Positions 1 to 8,303 are shown, counted from the first letter of the stretch. The stretch: DNA of 15,747 nt from Dichloromethanomonas sp964477085 (GCA_964477085.1 CAYZDF010000062.1:1-15747), one strand, 5' to 3'. Program-made: numbers and translations. The notes: generated from the letters alone by a model not told the origin.

Positions 1-636
1 ACCATTAAGAAACAAGTACAAGTGGAAGGTAAGCATAAGAAACAAAGTGGTGGTCATGGCCAATATGGTCATGTTTGGATCAGAATGCAGCCTAATCCTG
101 AAAAAGACTTTGAATTTACCGAAGAAGTATTTGGTGGAGCTGTTCCACGGAACTTCTTCCCAGCAGTTGAAAAAGGACTGCGCGAATCAATGGCTGAAGG
201 TTTCCTGGCAGGTTATCCGATGACGAATGTCAAATTTACCTTATATGATGGTTCTTATCACAGCGTAGACTCCTCTGAAATGGCCTTTAAGCTCGCAGCT
301 AATCTGGCCTTTAAAAAAGGCGCAGAACAAGCTGGTCCGATTCTGATGGAGCCGATCGTGGAAGTAGAAGTAAAAGTACCGGATACTTTCATGGGTGATG
401 TTATCGGTGATCTTAATACCAAACGCGGTAGAGTACTAGGGATGGAGCCAGATGGTAAGTGCCAGGTCATCAAAGCTCAGGTACCTCAGTCTGAAATGAT
501 GAGATATTCCATCGACCTCAAAGCGATGACTCAGGGCAGAGGAACATTTACAACCAAATTTATTGGATATGAGGAAGTGCCGCAAAGATTATGTGATGCT
601 TTAGTTGCTCAACTGAAAGCTCAACAACAAGAATAA
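1..636 (+). CDS. fusA: Elongation factor G, C-terminal part (5' end outside window)
   Basis: This is the last 211 codons of a translation elongation factor G, the GTPase that drives ribosomal translocation. The reading frame is open from base 1, so the gene begins upstream and the GTPase domain is not visible. What is seen is domain IV, with the SGGHGQYGHVW stretch, GGAVPRNFFPAVEKG and DGSYHSVDSSEMAFK. Domain V follows, with EPIVEVEV, GDVIGDLNTKRGRV and LKAMTQGRGTFTTKF. All are family hallmarks, and the protein ends in a short Gln-rich tail. Positions such as PRNFF and SEMMRYSIDLKAMTQG look more like the second, EF-G2-type paralogue found in many Clostridia than like the fusA of the str operon. 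No str-operon gene (such as tuf) follows it, which fits that reading. The family call is certain; the choice between paralogues is an inference. Confidence 0.95.
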   Translation, partial: TIKKQVQVEGKHKKQSGGHGQYGHVWIRMQPNPEKDFEFTEEVFGGAVPRNFFPAVEKGLRESMAEGFLAGYPMTNVKFTLYDGSYHSVDSSEMAFKLAANLAFKKGAEQAGPILMEPIVEVEVKVPDTFMGDVIGDLNTKRGRVLGMEPDGKCQVIKAQVPQSEMMRYSIDLKAMTQGRGTFTTKFIGYEEVPQRLCDALVAQLKAQQQE

Positions 637-655
637 AAGATTCGGATTTAAGTCT

Positions 656-686
656 AAAAGATGCCTCGATTTTGGGGCATCTTTTT
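656..686 (+). terminator. Intrinsic terminator after EF-G gene
   Basis: The arms AAAAGATGCC and GGCATCTTTT enclose a ten-base loop and run into a T tract, 19 bases after the stop codon. The flanking A and T tracts could let it work in both directions. It separates the EF-G gene from the aminotransferase. Confidence 0.9.
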
Positions 687-875
687 ACACAATTTTATTC
701 TTATAGATTTATGCATCATTGAGTACTAAAGTATATCTAGGTGAGACTTGAATTTAAGGCTTATGATTTACGGATGAGTTTTAGTTATATGCAGTTATGG
801 TTATATTCTTGCATTTTAGGGTTTCTTTTTTTAAAATGAGAGAGAAATGATTATGTATGAGGATGGAGAGATAAT

Positions 876-2045
876 ATGAGTATTAAACTGGCTGACCGGA
901 TGAATAAACTCGGAAGTGAAACAGCCTTCCAAATGCTGGCAAAAGCTAAGGCCCTAGAAGCGCAGGGAAGAGAGGTTATCCACTTAGAGATCGGTGAACC
1001 TGATTTCCCCACACTTCCTAATGTTATCGACAGAGGTACAGAATCCATGCTTAAGGGCATGACCAAATATACCCCATCGCCAGGTCTGATCGAAGCCAGG
1101 CAGACGATTGCTGATTATATCGGCAGGACCAGGGGCTATACGGTTGATCCTGATGAGGTTGTGATGACGGCAGGCGGTAAGCCAATAATGTTTTATACCA
1201 TTCTGGCTCTGGTCAATCCGGGGGATGAAGTCATTTATCCCAATCCAGGTTTTCCGATTTATGAATCAGTCATCAACTTTTCAGGAGGTAAAGCTGTTCC
1301 GATTCCATTACGCGAAGAAAATGAATTCAGGATGGATATTGAAGAGCTCAAATCACTGATTACCAAAAAAACCAAGATGATCATTATCAACTCACCTCAA
1401 AATCCAACCGGTGGGATGCTGACGAAAGAAGATCTGGAAGAGATGGCTGTTATTCTTGCCGATAGAGATATCGTCATCTTATCGGATGAGATTTATGAGA
1501 ACATCGTTTATGATCAAAAAGCGGTGTCCATTACTTCCATACCTGGCATGAGAGAGAAAACCATTATCCTCAACGGTTTTTCTAAGACCTATGCGATGAC
1601 AGGATGGCGTGCAGGTTATGGTGTCATGCCTAAACATGTAGCAGAGCATATCACCAAACTTGTCATCAACAGTACCTCCTGTCTGGCAGGCTTTACCCAA
1701 ATGGCGTGTATTGAGGCACTTACTGGCCCCCAAGAGGAAGTCAGAAATAGAGTCGAACAGTTCCGAATTCGTCGGGATCGTATCGTGGATGGCCTGAATG
1801 AAATTCATGGGGTCAAATGTCTTAAACCCCATGGTGCATTTTATGCTTTCCCCAATATTAAAGCCTTCGGTAAAACCAGTAGTGAGATGGCAGATTATTT
1901 ACTGCATGAAGCTGGTGTTGCTACTCTGGGAGGCAGTTCTTTTGGTATTTATGGTGAAGGCTATTTAAGGATGTCCTATGCCAACTCCCTTGAAAATATT
2001 GAAAAAGCCGTTTCTCAGATCAAAGAAGCATTAAATCGATTATAA
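876..2045 (+). CDS. Pyridoxal-phosphate-dependent class I aminotransferase (AspB-like)
   Basis: This 389-residue fold-type I aminotransferase should move an amino group between an amino acid and a 2-oxo acid in the cytosol. The PLP site is complete. The sequence NPTGG begins at Asn176, Asp204 lies in SDEIYE (it binds the pyridine nitrogen), the Schiff-base lysine is Lys237 in GFSKTYAMTGWR, and Arg365 in RMSYANS would bind the substrate carboxylate. The length is typical for the AspB/aspartate aminotransferase subgroup. The start at 876 is supported by a purine-rich GGATGGAGAG five bases upstream. The gene stands alone, bounded by terminators on both sides. The substrate cannot be told from sequence: aspartate, alanine or aromatic amino acids are all possible, so no gene symbol is given. 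Confidence 0.93.
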   Translation: MSIKLADRMNKLGSETAFQMLAKAKALEAQGREVIHLEIGEPDFPTLPNVIDRGTESMLKGMTKYTPSPGLIEARQTIADYIGRTRGYTVDPDEVVMTAGGKPIMFYTILALVNPGDEVIYPNPGFPIYESVINFSGGKAVPIPLREENEFRMDIEELKSLITKKTKMIIINSPQNPTGGMLTKEDLEEMAVILADRDIVILSDEIYENIVYDQKAVSITSIPGMREKTIILNGFSKTYAMTGWRAGYGVMPKHVAEHITKLVINSTSCLAGFTQMACIEALTGPQEEVRNRVEQFRIRRDRIVDGLNEIHGVKCLKPHGAFYAFPNIKAFGKTSSEMADYLLHEAGVATLGGSSFGIYGEGYLRMSYANSLENIEKAVSQIKEALNRL

Positions 2046-2053
2046 AAGTAGTT

Positions 2054-2102
2054 AAAAAGGAGACGATTTATTGGGAATGCCAATAAATCGTCCCTTTTTT
2101 TT
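2054..2102 (+). terminator. Strong intrinsic terminator after aminotransferase
   Basis: A perfect 13-bp stem pairs GACGATTTATTGG (2062-2074) with CCAATAAATCGTC (2080-2092) around a five-base loop. An A tract precedes it and eight Ts follow it. It lies nine bases past the stop codon. Confidence 0.95.
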
Positions 2103-2755
2103 AACCGCTCAAGATATGTTGTTCGATTCATCATGTCAAAAACTTATGTTTGGATTTTTTCGCAATAACTTCTTAAGTATCTTTAGGGATACAGCCAAGA
2201 TATATGCATGTCAGATAACCGTTGTTACTTAACTGTTTGATGATGAGCGAATAAAAATAATTACCATACAGAGAATAATATTGTTCTGGCGAAAAAACTC
2301 TAATATAAACGAATATAATCTAAAATAATCTAAAAAAATCATATTAGATCATAAACAAAGCATAATAATAAGGTTATAATTTTGTAATTAATAATTAAAA
2401 AGCTAAAGATGATTTGTTGATCTTCATTAATATTTTGATTTTGCTGATTATATCTATAGAACTAATAATTAAGATTATTATACTAATCATAATGTTTGTT
2501 AATTTGTTTATTTAGAATAGAAAAAAATTAAGTTTACAAATATAATTATAAAATTAAATTCCAGAATAAATGATTGAATAGTTTGAAAATTTAGTAAAAG
2601 GAAAATCGTAGCTAGATAAAAAGTGGATAACTTTGTGAAAAGTTTGCACATATTAGTTGCTATTATGGAAGTTTATATTTATAATAAACATGAATTGTGA
2701 CAAGTTTTTTTATACATTTCAAATTAACTTACAGATATTAATATCAGAAGGGGGG

Positions 2756-2761
2756 TATAAT
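2756..2761 (+). promoter_or_regulatory. Candidate -10 element for the ech operon
   Basis: A perfect TATAAT follows a run of five Gs, about 125 bases before echA. At 17-bp spacing there is no convincing -35 hexamer. TTACAG at 2729-2734 is the closest match, but it is 21 bases away. If real, this promoter may need an activator. The position suits the operon, but the evidence is only the hexamer. Confidence 0.35.
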
Positions 2762-2782
2762 ATTGTAGGAGGAAGGAGGGGG

Positions 2783-2857
2783 TTGAGTTACTCAGGTTCC
2801 GTCTTTTTTTATGTTTTGTTACATGTTTCTAGTTTTAATCTTTTGGCTTTATGCTAA
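2783..2857 (+). CDS. Possible 24-residue hydrophobic leader ORF upstream of echA
   Basis: A TTG codon at 2783 opens a 24-codon frame rich in Phe, Leu and Val that ends in Cys and stops 28 bases before the echA start. It sits ten bases after AGGAGG (2767-2772), and a second GGAGG (2775-2779) is closer. The only reason to consider it is that such a strong ribosome binding site would otherwise serve nothing, because no ATG lies at usable distance. It could be a translated leader coupled to echA, a tiny membrane protein, or chance in a T-rich stretch. No family is recognised. Confidence 0.22.
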   Translation: MSYSGSVFFYVLLHVSSFNLLALC

Positions 2858-2885
2858 ATAACTTGAGGGGAAAGAGGATGCCAAC

Positions 2886-4772
2886 ATGAACACTGTGCTA
2901 TTTTTGATTTTATATCCTGTTATTGTAGCGCTTCTCTTGCTCGTCCTACCGCAGCATGCAATAAGGAAATTTATTGTAGTAGCGTCAACGGTCATTTTGA
3001 CTGCAGCTTCAATTTACCTAGTAACCCAGTACTTTAACACGGGTGCCGTTTTCTTTGAATTCGGTTCACATTCAATGAGTTTAGGTATATTTGCGATTGA
3101 AGTTGTACTTGCTGCAATAATTATCTTTATTTCCATTAAACATAAGCAATTCTTAGCTGCGCTGCTTATGCTCATCGGGGCTGCAATGACGATCTGGTTT
3201 GAACTATCTCACGGTAGTGAAATCCACGCTACACATAATCTATTCGTTGATAACTTATCCTTAATCATGACACTTATCATTGGAATTATTGGAAGCCTTA
3301 TCGCTTTATTTGCTGTAGGTTACATGGAAGATTATCATCATCACCACCATAATATGAAGAATAGAATTCCGTTCTTCTTCTTTATCGTTTATGTCTTCTT
3401 AGGTGCTATGTATGGTGTTGTCTTTGCTAACAACCTGATGTGGTTGTTCTTCTTCTGGGAAATCACCACGTTCTGTTCGTTCTTCCTGATTGGTTATAGT
3501 CGCGACGATGTGGCTACCAAGAATGCGTTCAGAGCACTTAAACTGAATCTTCTCGGTGGTTTGGGCTTTTCAGCTGCAATAATCTTACTTTTTACCCAGG
3601 CACACACTGTAGAACTTAATCAATTACCAGGCTTAGCCTCTGCAGTTGTTTTACTGCCTGTAGCCTTACTCGCATTTGCTGGTCTGACTAAATCTGCTCA
3701 AATGCCGTTTTCTTCCTGGCTGTTGGGAGCGATGGTTGCACCAACTCCTGTTTCTGCACTGCTCCACTCCAGCACTATGGTTAAAGCAGGTGTATATCTA
3801 ATCATCAGATTGTCACCAGTCTTCGCTTTCGTAGAAGGTGCTGCCACTGTAGGACTTTTCGTTGCTATGGTGGGTGCAGTTACTTTCTTACTCACATCCT
3901 TCATGGCAATCTCTCAGATGGATGCCAAAAGAGTACTGGCTTATTCCACAATTGCCAACCTTGGTTTAATTGTTGTCTGTGCTGGTATCGGAACCTACGA
4001 ATTAGTATGGGCTGCTATTATGTTGGTTATCTTCCATGCTATCGCTAAATCTCTCCTCTTCCTCTCTGTTGGAACAGTAGAGCATAACGTTGGCGATCGT
4101 ATCATCGAATCTATGGATGGACTTATCACCAAGATGCCTAAGGTTGCTGTCGGAATGGTCGTTGGTATCGCCGGCATGTTCCTAGCACCATTTGGAATGC
4201 TTATCAGTAAATGGGCTGCCCTGGAAGGACTTGTCGCTGCTAATCCGATTCTTACTGTCTTCGTTGCTTTCGGTAGTGCTGCAACCTTATTCTTCTGGAC
4301 GAAATGGCTTGGCAAGATCATTATGATTAAAGATAAGCCCGCTGATTTCCATGCTCATGTTCCAGGAACAGAGACATTTACCCTGACTTCTTTAGCGATT
4401 ATGACAGTGGGAGTATGCTTACTCTTCCCATTGATCTCCACCTATTCACTCGAGCCGTTCATTCAGTCCATCTATGGTCACACTTATTTGCTTGATCAAA
4501 GCAATGTAGCGATTTTGCTGATTATGATGGGACTTATCCTTGTATTGCCACTGCGTCTCTTAACTTACGGAGATGTAACCTATAAGCATCAATATCTTGC
4601 TGGTGCTAACCTGAGTGAAAAGGAGAAATTCTATGGCTCACTCGGACTCACCAGAGATGTAACCTTCAAGAGCTTTTATTTGAACAATATTTTTGGAGAA
4701 GATAAACTGTTTAAACTCGGCGTCGTATCCAGTATTATCTTAATTATCATTATGATTGGGGTGGGAATGTAA
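2886..4772 (+). CDS. echA: Ech hydrogenase subunit A, NuoL/MrpA-like ion-pumping subunit
   Basis: This 628-residue polytopic membrane protein has roughly 15 hydrophobic segments. It is the antiporter-like subunit of an energy-converting [NiFe] hydrogenase, homologous to NuoL of complex I and MrpA. It should move H+ or Na+ across the membrane, coupled to electron flow from ferredoxin to protons. Proton_antipo motifs are clear: Glu192 in FFWEITTFCSFFLIGY, Lys269 in GLTKSAQMPFSSWL, and His294 to Lys300 in LLHSSTMVKAG. All match ionisable residues of the NuoL channel. A run of five histidines (151-155) follows GYMEDY on a polar loop. The start at 2886 has AGAGG eight bases upstream; the ATG at 2878 is out of frame. 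It is the first gene of the operon, and its stop overlaps the echB start by one base (TAATG), which suggests coupled translation. Confidence 0.95.
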   Translation: MNTVLFLILYPVIVALLLLVLPQHAIRKFIVVASTVILTAASIYLVTQYFNTGAVFFEFGSHSMSLGIFAIEVVLAAIIIFISIKHKQFLAALLMLIGAAMTIWFELSHGSEIHATHNLFVDNLSLIMTLIIGIIGSLIALFAVGYMEDYHHHHHNMKNRIPFFFFIVYVFLGAMYGVVFANNLMWLFFFWEITTFCSFFLIGYSRDDVATKNAFRALKLNLLGGLGFSAAIILLFTQAHTVELNQLPGLASAVVLLPVALLAFAGLTKSAQMPFSSWLLGAMVAPTPVSALLHSSTMVKAGVYLIIRLSPVFAFVEGAATVGLFVAMVGAVTFLLTSFMAISQMDAKRVLAYSTIANLGLIVVCAGIGTYELVWAAIMLVIFHAIAKSLLFLSVGTVEHNVGDRIIESMDGLITKMPKVAVGMVVGIAGMFLAPFGMLISKWAALEGLVAANPILTVFVAFGSAATLFFWTKWLGKIIMIKDKPADFHAHVPGTETFTLTSLAIMTVGVCLLFPLISTYSLEPFIQSIYGHTYLLDQSNVAILLIMMGLILVLPLRLLTYGDVTYKHQYLAGANLSEKEKFYGSLGLTRDVTFKSFYLNNIFGEDKLFKLGVVSSIILIIIMIGVGM

Positions 4773-5629
4773 TGAGTGGAATGAATGCTTGGATTGCTGT
4801 AGCTCTCTATATCGTTCTGGCCCCGATCCTGGGTGGTTTAATATCGGGGATAGACCGCAAGATTTCTGCAAGGATGCAAGGTAGATATGGTCCTCCGCTC
4901 CTTCAGCCATTCTATGATGTTTTAAAACTCATGGCAAAACAAGACCAAGTTGTTAATAAGCACCAGAAGTTTTATATTCTTTGCTTCTTCATCTTCGTTA
5001 TCATTACGGGTTCGATCTTCTTTGCTGGTGGCGACCTGCTTCTGGCGATCTTCGCCCTGACACTGGCAAGCGTATTCCTGATCATCGCAGCATATTCCAC
5101 TTATTCACCTTATGCCTATATTGGTGCTGAAAGGGAAATGCTGCAGATGATGGCTTATGAGCCGATGGTCATTCTGACTATTGTAGGAATGTACATGGTC
5201 ACAAAGAGCTTTAATGTTATTGACATTATTGCTTATAATCAGCCGCTGATGTTTCCTCTATTCGGAATTTTCTTAGGATTCTTGTTCATCCTGACCATTA
5301 AATTCCGTAAGTCTCCATTCGATATCTCCATGTCTCACCACGCACACCAGGAGATCGTCCGTGGCGTGATTACTGAGTTCTCCGGCAAAGAATTAGCAAT
5401 GGTAGAGGTTGCTCACTGGTATGAGAATGTTTTCTTACTCGGTATTGTCTGCCTGTTCTTTGCAACCAATCCGATCATCGCGATCGTTCTTGCCGCTGCT
5501 ACCTATTTCTTAGAAATCTGGATCGATAACAACAACTCCCGTCTGAAGTGGCAGTCCACTTTAGGCAGTGCTTGGATCGTTGCTCTGGTTCTGGGTGTAG
5601 GTAACATTGCGTATCTGGCTCTTAGATAA
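4772..5629 (+). CDS. echB: Ech hydrogenase subunit B, NuoH-like membrane anchor
   Basis: This 285-residue membrane protein has about eight hydrophobic segments. It is the NuoH/HycD-type subunit that connects the soluble hydrogenase arm to the ion pump. Family signatures are present: RYGPPLLQPFYDVLKL near residue 39, the acidic GAEREMLQMMAYEP loop near residues 114-127, and KFRKSPFDISMSHHAHQE followed by the GKELAMVEVAHWYE segment. Glu and His residues on these loops correspond to the quinone-site region of NuoH, although Ech does not use quinone. The ATG overlaps the echA stop by one base. A 45-base gap follows before echC. Confidence 0.95.
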   Translation: MSGMNAWIAVALYIVLAPILGGLISGIDRKISARMQGRYGPPLLQPFYDVLKLMAKQDQVVNKHQKFYILCFFIFVIITGSIFFAGGDLLLAIFALTLASVFLIIAAYSTYSPYAYIGAEREMLQMMAYEPMVILTIVGMYMVTKSFNVIDIIAYNQPLMFPLFGIFLGFLFILTIKFRKSPFDISMSHHAHQEIVRGVITEFSGKELAMVEVAHWYENVFLLGIVCLFFATNPIIAIVLAAATYFLEIWIDNNNSRLKWQSTLGSAWIVALVLGVGNIAYLALR

Positions 5630-5674
5630 TCTTTAAGATGGACTCCTAATATTAACTACGCGGAGGTGAAATGA

Positions 5675-6112
5675 ATGTCTTACTTGCCAAAGTCTCCTTG
5701 GCTGGTTCATTACGATGCATCCAGCTGCAATGGCTGTGACATCGAAGTGCTGGCTTGTCTGACACCTTTATATGATGTCGAACGCTTTGGGGTTCTCAAT
5801 ATTGGCAATCCTAAACACGCTGACATTTTCGTTGTAACCGGATCTGTTAACGAGCAGAATAAATCTGTTATTCAGAATATCTACAATCAGATGCCTGATC
5901 CCAAGGTTGTAGTAGCAATCGGTGCTTGTGCCACTTCCGGTGGTATTTTCCGTGAGTGCTACAATGTTCAAGGTGGAATCGATAAAGTTATTCCGGTTGA
6001 CGTCTATGTTCCCGGTTGCGCTGCCAGACCTGAAGCCATCATTGACGGTGTTGTTCAAGCTTTAGGTGTTCTCGAAGAAAAATATAAGAACATGGGAAAG
6101 GTGGCAAAATAA
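5675..6112 (+). CDS. echC: Ech hydrogenase small subunit C, NuoB-like [4Fe-4S] protein
   Basis: This 145-residue small subunit belongs to the NuoB/HycG family. It carries the proximal [4Fe-4S] cluster that hands electrons to the NiFe site in EchE. Its four cysteine ligands are visible: Cys18 and Cys21 in SCNGCDIE, Cys85 in GACATSGG, and Cys115 in VPGCAARPE. Like other group 4 small subunits it has no Tat signal and no extra clusters, so it acts on the cytoplasmic face. The start at 5675 follows a near-perfect GGAGGTGA (5662-5669). An ATG four bases upstream is out of frame. The stop abuts the echD ATG with no spacer. Confidence 0.96.
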   Translation: MSYLPKSPWLVHYDASSCNGCDIEVLACLTPLYDVERFGVLNIGNPKHADIFVVTGSVNEQNKSVIQNIYNQMPDPKVVVAIGACATSGGIFRECYNVQGGIDKVIPVDVYVPGCAARPEAIIDGVVQALGVLEEKYKNMGKVAK

Positions 6113-6478
6113 ATGGCTGATGCTCAAACTTTCCAACCTGTTACGGCTTCCGAGATTGTTAATCAAGCAAAAAGTCTTGCTAAAGAAGGTTATCGCCTGA
6201 TTCAAATGTGCTGCACCAAATCTGCGACAGAGATGGATATTATTTATACATTCGAAAAAATTAATCTCCATTGTACAAATCTTATACTACCTGTTAATGT
6301 TGGCGACACACTTCCAAGTATCAGCAGCGTATTCTTCGGAGCATTCCTCTATGAAAACGAAATCCATGACCTTTATGGTGTGAATTTCTCAGGCATGGCA
6401 GTCGATTTCAAAGGCACATTCTATGAAACATCAGTTAAGCACGCTTTTAGTGTGACTGGTGCGGATTCCAAAGAATAG
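6113..6478 (+). CDS. echD: Ech hydrogenase subunit D, NuoC-like
   Basis: This 121-residue cytoplasmic subunit is homologous to the 30-kDa NuoC subunit of complex I. It supports the large and small subunits and has no metal ligands of its own. The identifying stretch is NEIHDLYGVNFSGMAVDF near residues 82-99, matching the family's E-x-x-D-L-[FY]-G signature. The N-terminal half is poorly conserved, as is usual. Translation starts at the base after the echC stop, with GGGAAAGGTGG just upstream inside echC. Its own TAG stop is embedded in the ribosome binding site of echE (TAGGAGGGG). Confidence 0.93.
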   Translation: MADAQTFQPVTASEIVNQAKSLAKEGYRLIQMCCTKSATEMDIIYTFEKINLHCTNLILPVNVGDTLPSISSVFFGAFLYENEIHDLYGVNFSGMAVDFKGTFYETSVKHAFSVTGADSKE

Positions 6479-6492
6479 GAGGGGATGGTAAT

Positions 6493-7572
6493 ATGGGTGA
6501 ACGTACAATAATTCCATTTGGGCCTCAACATCCGGTACTACCTGAACCGCTCCATCTTGACCTGATTTTAGAAGATGAGAAAGTGGTTGGTGCAGTTCCT
6601 TCTATCGGTTTCGTTCACAGAGGTTTGGAGAAGCTGGTAGAAAAAAGAGATTTCCATGAAATGATGTATGTTATTGAACGTGTTTGTGGAATCTGTAGTT
6701 TTATTCACGGACAAGGCTATGTTCAGACAATCGAAGGCATCTTCGGTGTTGATATTCCCGATCGTGCCAAGTACCTCCGTACCATCTGGGCAGAACTTTC
6801 CCGTGTACACAGTCATGTTCTGTGGCTAGGTCTGATGGCTGATGCTTATGGTTTTGAAAGCTTGTTCATGCACTGCTGGAGAGTTAGAGAGAAAGTCCTT
6901 GACCTTTTCGAAGAAACAACCGGTGGTCGTGTTATCTTCAGTGTTTGTAAAGTTGGCGGTGTCTGGAAAGATATCGACAATGACACCCTGAAGCGTATTG
7001 TTAATGTACTGAAGGATGTAGAAGCAGAGTTAAAACCACTGACCGATGTCTTTGTCAAAGATTTCACTGTTCAAAAGAGAACCAGAGGCGTAGGTGTAAT
7101 CACTTATCAAGAAGCGATCGATCTCGGTGCCGTAGGTCCTACCTTAAGAGGTAGTGGTGTAGCGATGGATTGCCGTACGCTTGGCTATGCAGCCTATGGT
7201 CAACTCGATTTCGAACCAATCGTTGAGAAAGACGGTGACTGCTACGCACGTACTGTCGTTCGTGTACGCGAGACTTATCAATCCATTGATCTTATCCGTC
7301 AATGTGTTGGTAAGATGCCTGATGGAGAGATTGAAGTTAAAGTCAAAGGTAATCCGAAGGGTGAATACCTCTCCCGTCTGGAACAACCTCGTGGCCAGGT
7401 CGTTTATTATGCAAGAGCAAACGGAACCAAGTATTTGGATCGTTTCCGTGTCAGAACACCGACCTTTGCTAATATTGCTCCACTTCTTAAAATGCTGCCG
7501 GGATCAGAGCTCGCAGATGTACCTCTGCTTGCTTTAACAATCGACCCCTGTATTAGCTGTACAGAAAGGTAA
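6493..7572 (+). CDS. echE: Ech hydrogenase large subunit E, NiFe active site
   Basis: This 359-residue catalytic subunit of a group 4 [NiFe] hydrogenase is homologous to NuoD and HycE. It reversibly reduces protons to H2. The four nickel-iron ligands are Cys65 and Cys68 in RVCGICSFIHG and Cys353 and Cys356 in DPCISCTER. Presence of both CxxC pairs separates it from NuoD. The protein ends three residues after the last Cys. In most NiFe enzymes a C-terminal extension follows this point and is cut off by an endopeptidase; here there is none. The start has a strong AGGAGGGG eight bases upstream. The protein depends on HypA-F for its metal centre. Confidence 0.97.
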   Translation: MGERTIIPFGPQHPVLPEPLHLDLILEDEKVVGAVPSIGFVHRGLEKLVEKRDFHEMMYVIERVCGICSFIHGQGYVQTIEGIFGVDIPDRAKYLRTIWAELSRVHSHVLWLGLMADAYGFESLFMHCWRVREKVLDLFEETTGGRVIFSVCKVGGVWKDIDNDTLKRIVNVLKDVEAELKPLTDVFVKDFTVQKRTRGVGVITYQEAIDLGAVGPTLRGSGVAMDCRTLGYAAYGQLDFEPIVEKDGDCYARTVVRVRETYQSIDLIRQCVGKMPDGEIEVKVKGNPKGEYLSRLEQPRGQVVYYARANGTKYLDRFRVRTPTFANIAPLLKMLPGSELADVPLLALTIDPCISCTER

Positions 7573-7583
7573 GGTGATAAACG

Positions 7584-7955
7584 ATGGCATTTAACGTAAT
7601 TGGCAAAACAATCATGAAGAGTCTGTTCGGTAAACCTGCTACAGCTATGTATCCGATAGTTAAGAACGAGTTCTATCCCAATACTCGCGGTAATATCGAT
7701 ATTGATATTGATAAATGCAATTTCTGTGGCTTGTGCAGCAGAAGATGTCCTGCAGGTGCAATCGAAGTAAGCAAACCGGACAGAAAATGGGAGATTGACC
7801 GCACTCGTTGCATCGTCTGCAATTTCTGCGTTCAGGTTTGTGCCAGGGATTCTCTGAGCACTGGCAGACACTACACTTCACCAATGACTGATAAAGCCAA
7901 TAGAATTTTCACGATCTACGGACAAGAAACTGCAGCAGCGAAAGAAGAATGCTAA
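7584..7955 (+). CDS. echF: Ech hydrogenase subunit F, 2[4Fe-4S] ferredoxin-like (NuoI-like)
   Basis: This 123-residue polyferredoxin subunit resembles NuoI and HycF. It accepts electrons from soluble ferredoxin and passes them to EchC. Two classic 4Fe-4S motifs are seen: Cys45, 48, 51 and 55 in CNFCGLCSRRC followed by Pro, and Cys76, 79, 82 and 86 in CIVCNFCVQVC. The second motif lacks the proline that often follows the last Cys (it reads CARDSL). The ribosome binding site AAGGTGAT overlaps the echE stop. Only three bases separate this gene from hypA. Confidence 0.95.
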   Translation: MAFNVIGKTIMKSLFGKPATAMYPIVKNEFYPNTRGNIDIDIDKCNFCGLCSRRCPAGAIEVSKPDRKWEIDRTRCIVCNFCVQVCARDSLSTGRHYTSPMTDKANRIFTIYGQETAAAKEEC

Positions 7956-7958
7956 AAG

Positions 7959-8303
7959 ATGCATGAATATCCGATTACGGAACAAATTGTTAAAATAGCA
8001 TCCCAAAAAGCCAAGGAAAGTAATGCGCGTAGAGTTACGCGCATTACCTTGGTTGTTGGAGAATATTCGGGCTTTATCGGAGAATCCATCCAGATGTATT
8101 TCGATATCATTTCCAAGGGTACTCTATGTGAAGGAGCTATGCTGGAAATGGATAATATCAAAGCAAAATGGAGATGTCCCCGCTGTGAAATCGACTATGT
8201 TCGCAAGCCCCTCTCTTTTGCTTGTCCAGAATGTGGTGAAGACGGTGAACCAACCAATATCGGCAAAGAGTTTTTTGTCAAGAGTATCGAAGTAGAAACG
8301 TGA
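7959..8303 (+). CDS. hypA: Hydrogenase nickel incorporation protein HypA
   Basis: HypA is a cytosolic nickel metallochaperone that works with HypB to insert Ni into the hydrogenase large subunit, here presumably EchE. The 114 residues are standard length. The N-terminus reads MHEYPI; His2 is the known Ni ligand and fixes the start at 7959. The zinc site is formed by Cys73 and Cys76 (CPRC) and Cys89 and Cys92 (CPEC). The ribosome binding site is weak, and the gene starts three bases after echF, so translation probably depends on coupling. Confidence 0.96.
   Translation: MHEYPITEQIVKIASQKAKESNARRVTRITLVVGEYSGFIGESIQMYFDIISKGTLCEGAMLEMDNIKAKWRCPRCEIDYVRKPLSFACPECGEDGEPTNIGKEFFVKSIEVET

Larger units (their letters stand above)
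2103..2885. other. Long AT-rich intergenic region upstream of the ech operon
   Basis: Nearly 780 bases without a recognisable gene. The middle (about 2270-2560) is extremely AT-rich, with short tandem repeats of AATCTAAA near 2320 and many A or T tracts of the kind that bend DNA or act as UP elements. The last 130 bases change character sharply, to a G-rich purine strand (2751-2782). They hold a perfect TATAAT hexamer, a double Shine-Dalgarno-like run and a T7 tract. The last part is probably the promoter and leader of the ech operon. I see no RNA gene or mobile element here. Confidence 0.7.

Noticed and set aside
1479..1832. Long antisense frame inside the aminotransferase gene
   Set aside because: It lies opposite well-conserved catalytic codons, has no ribosome binding site and matches no family.
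2622..2630. AGTGGATAA, one mismatch from a DnaA box, in AT-rich DNA
   Set aside because: A single imperfect copy without a cluster or origin genes nearby is no evidence for a replication origin.
7407..7871. 154-codon antisense frame across echE and echF
   Set aside because: It runs opposite the CxxC ligand codons of two certain genes; it is a by-product of their codon use.
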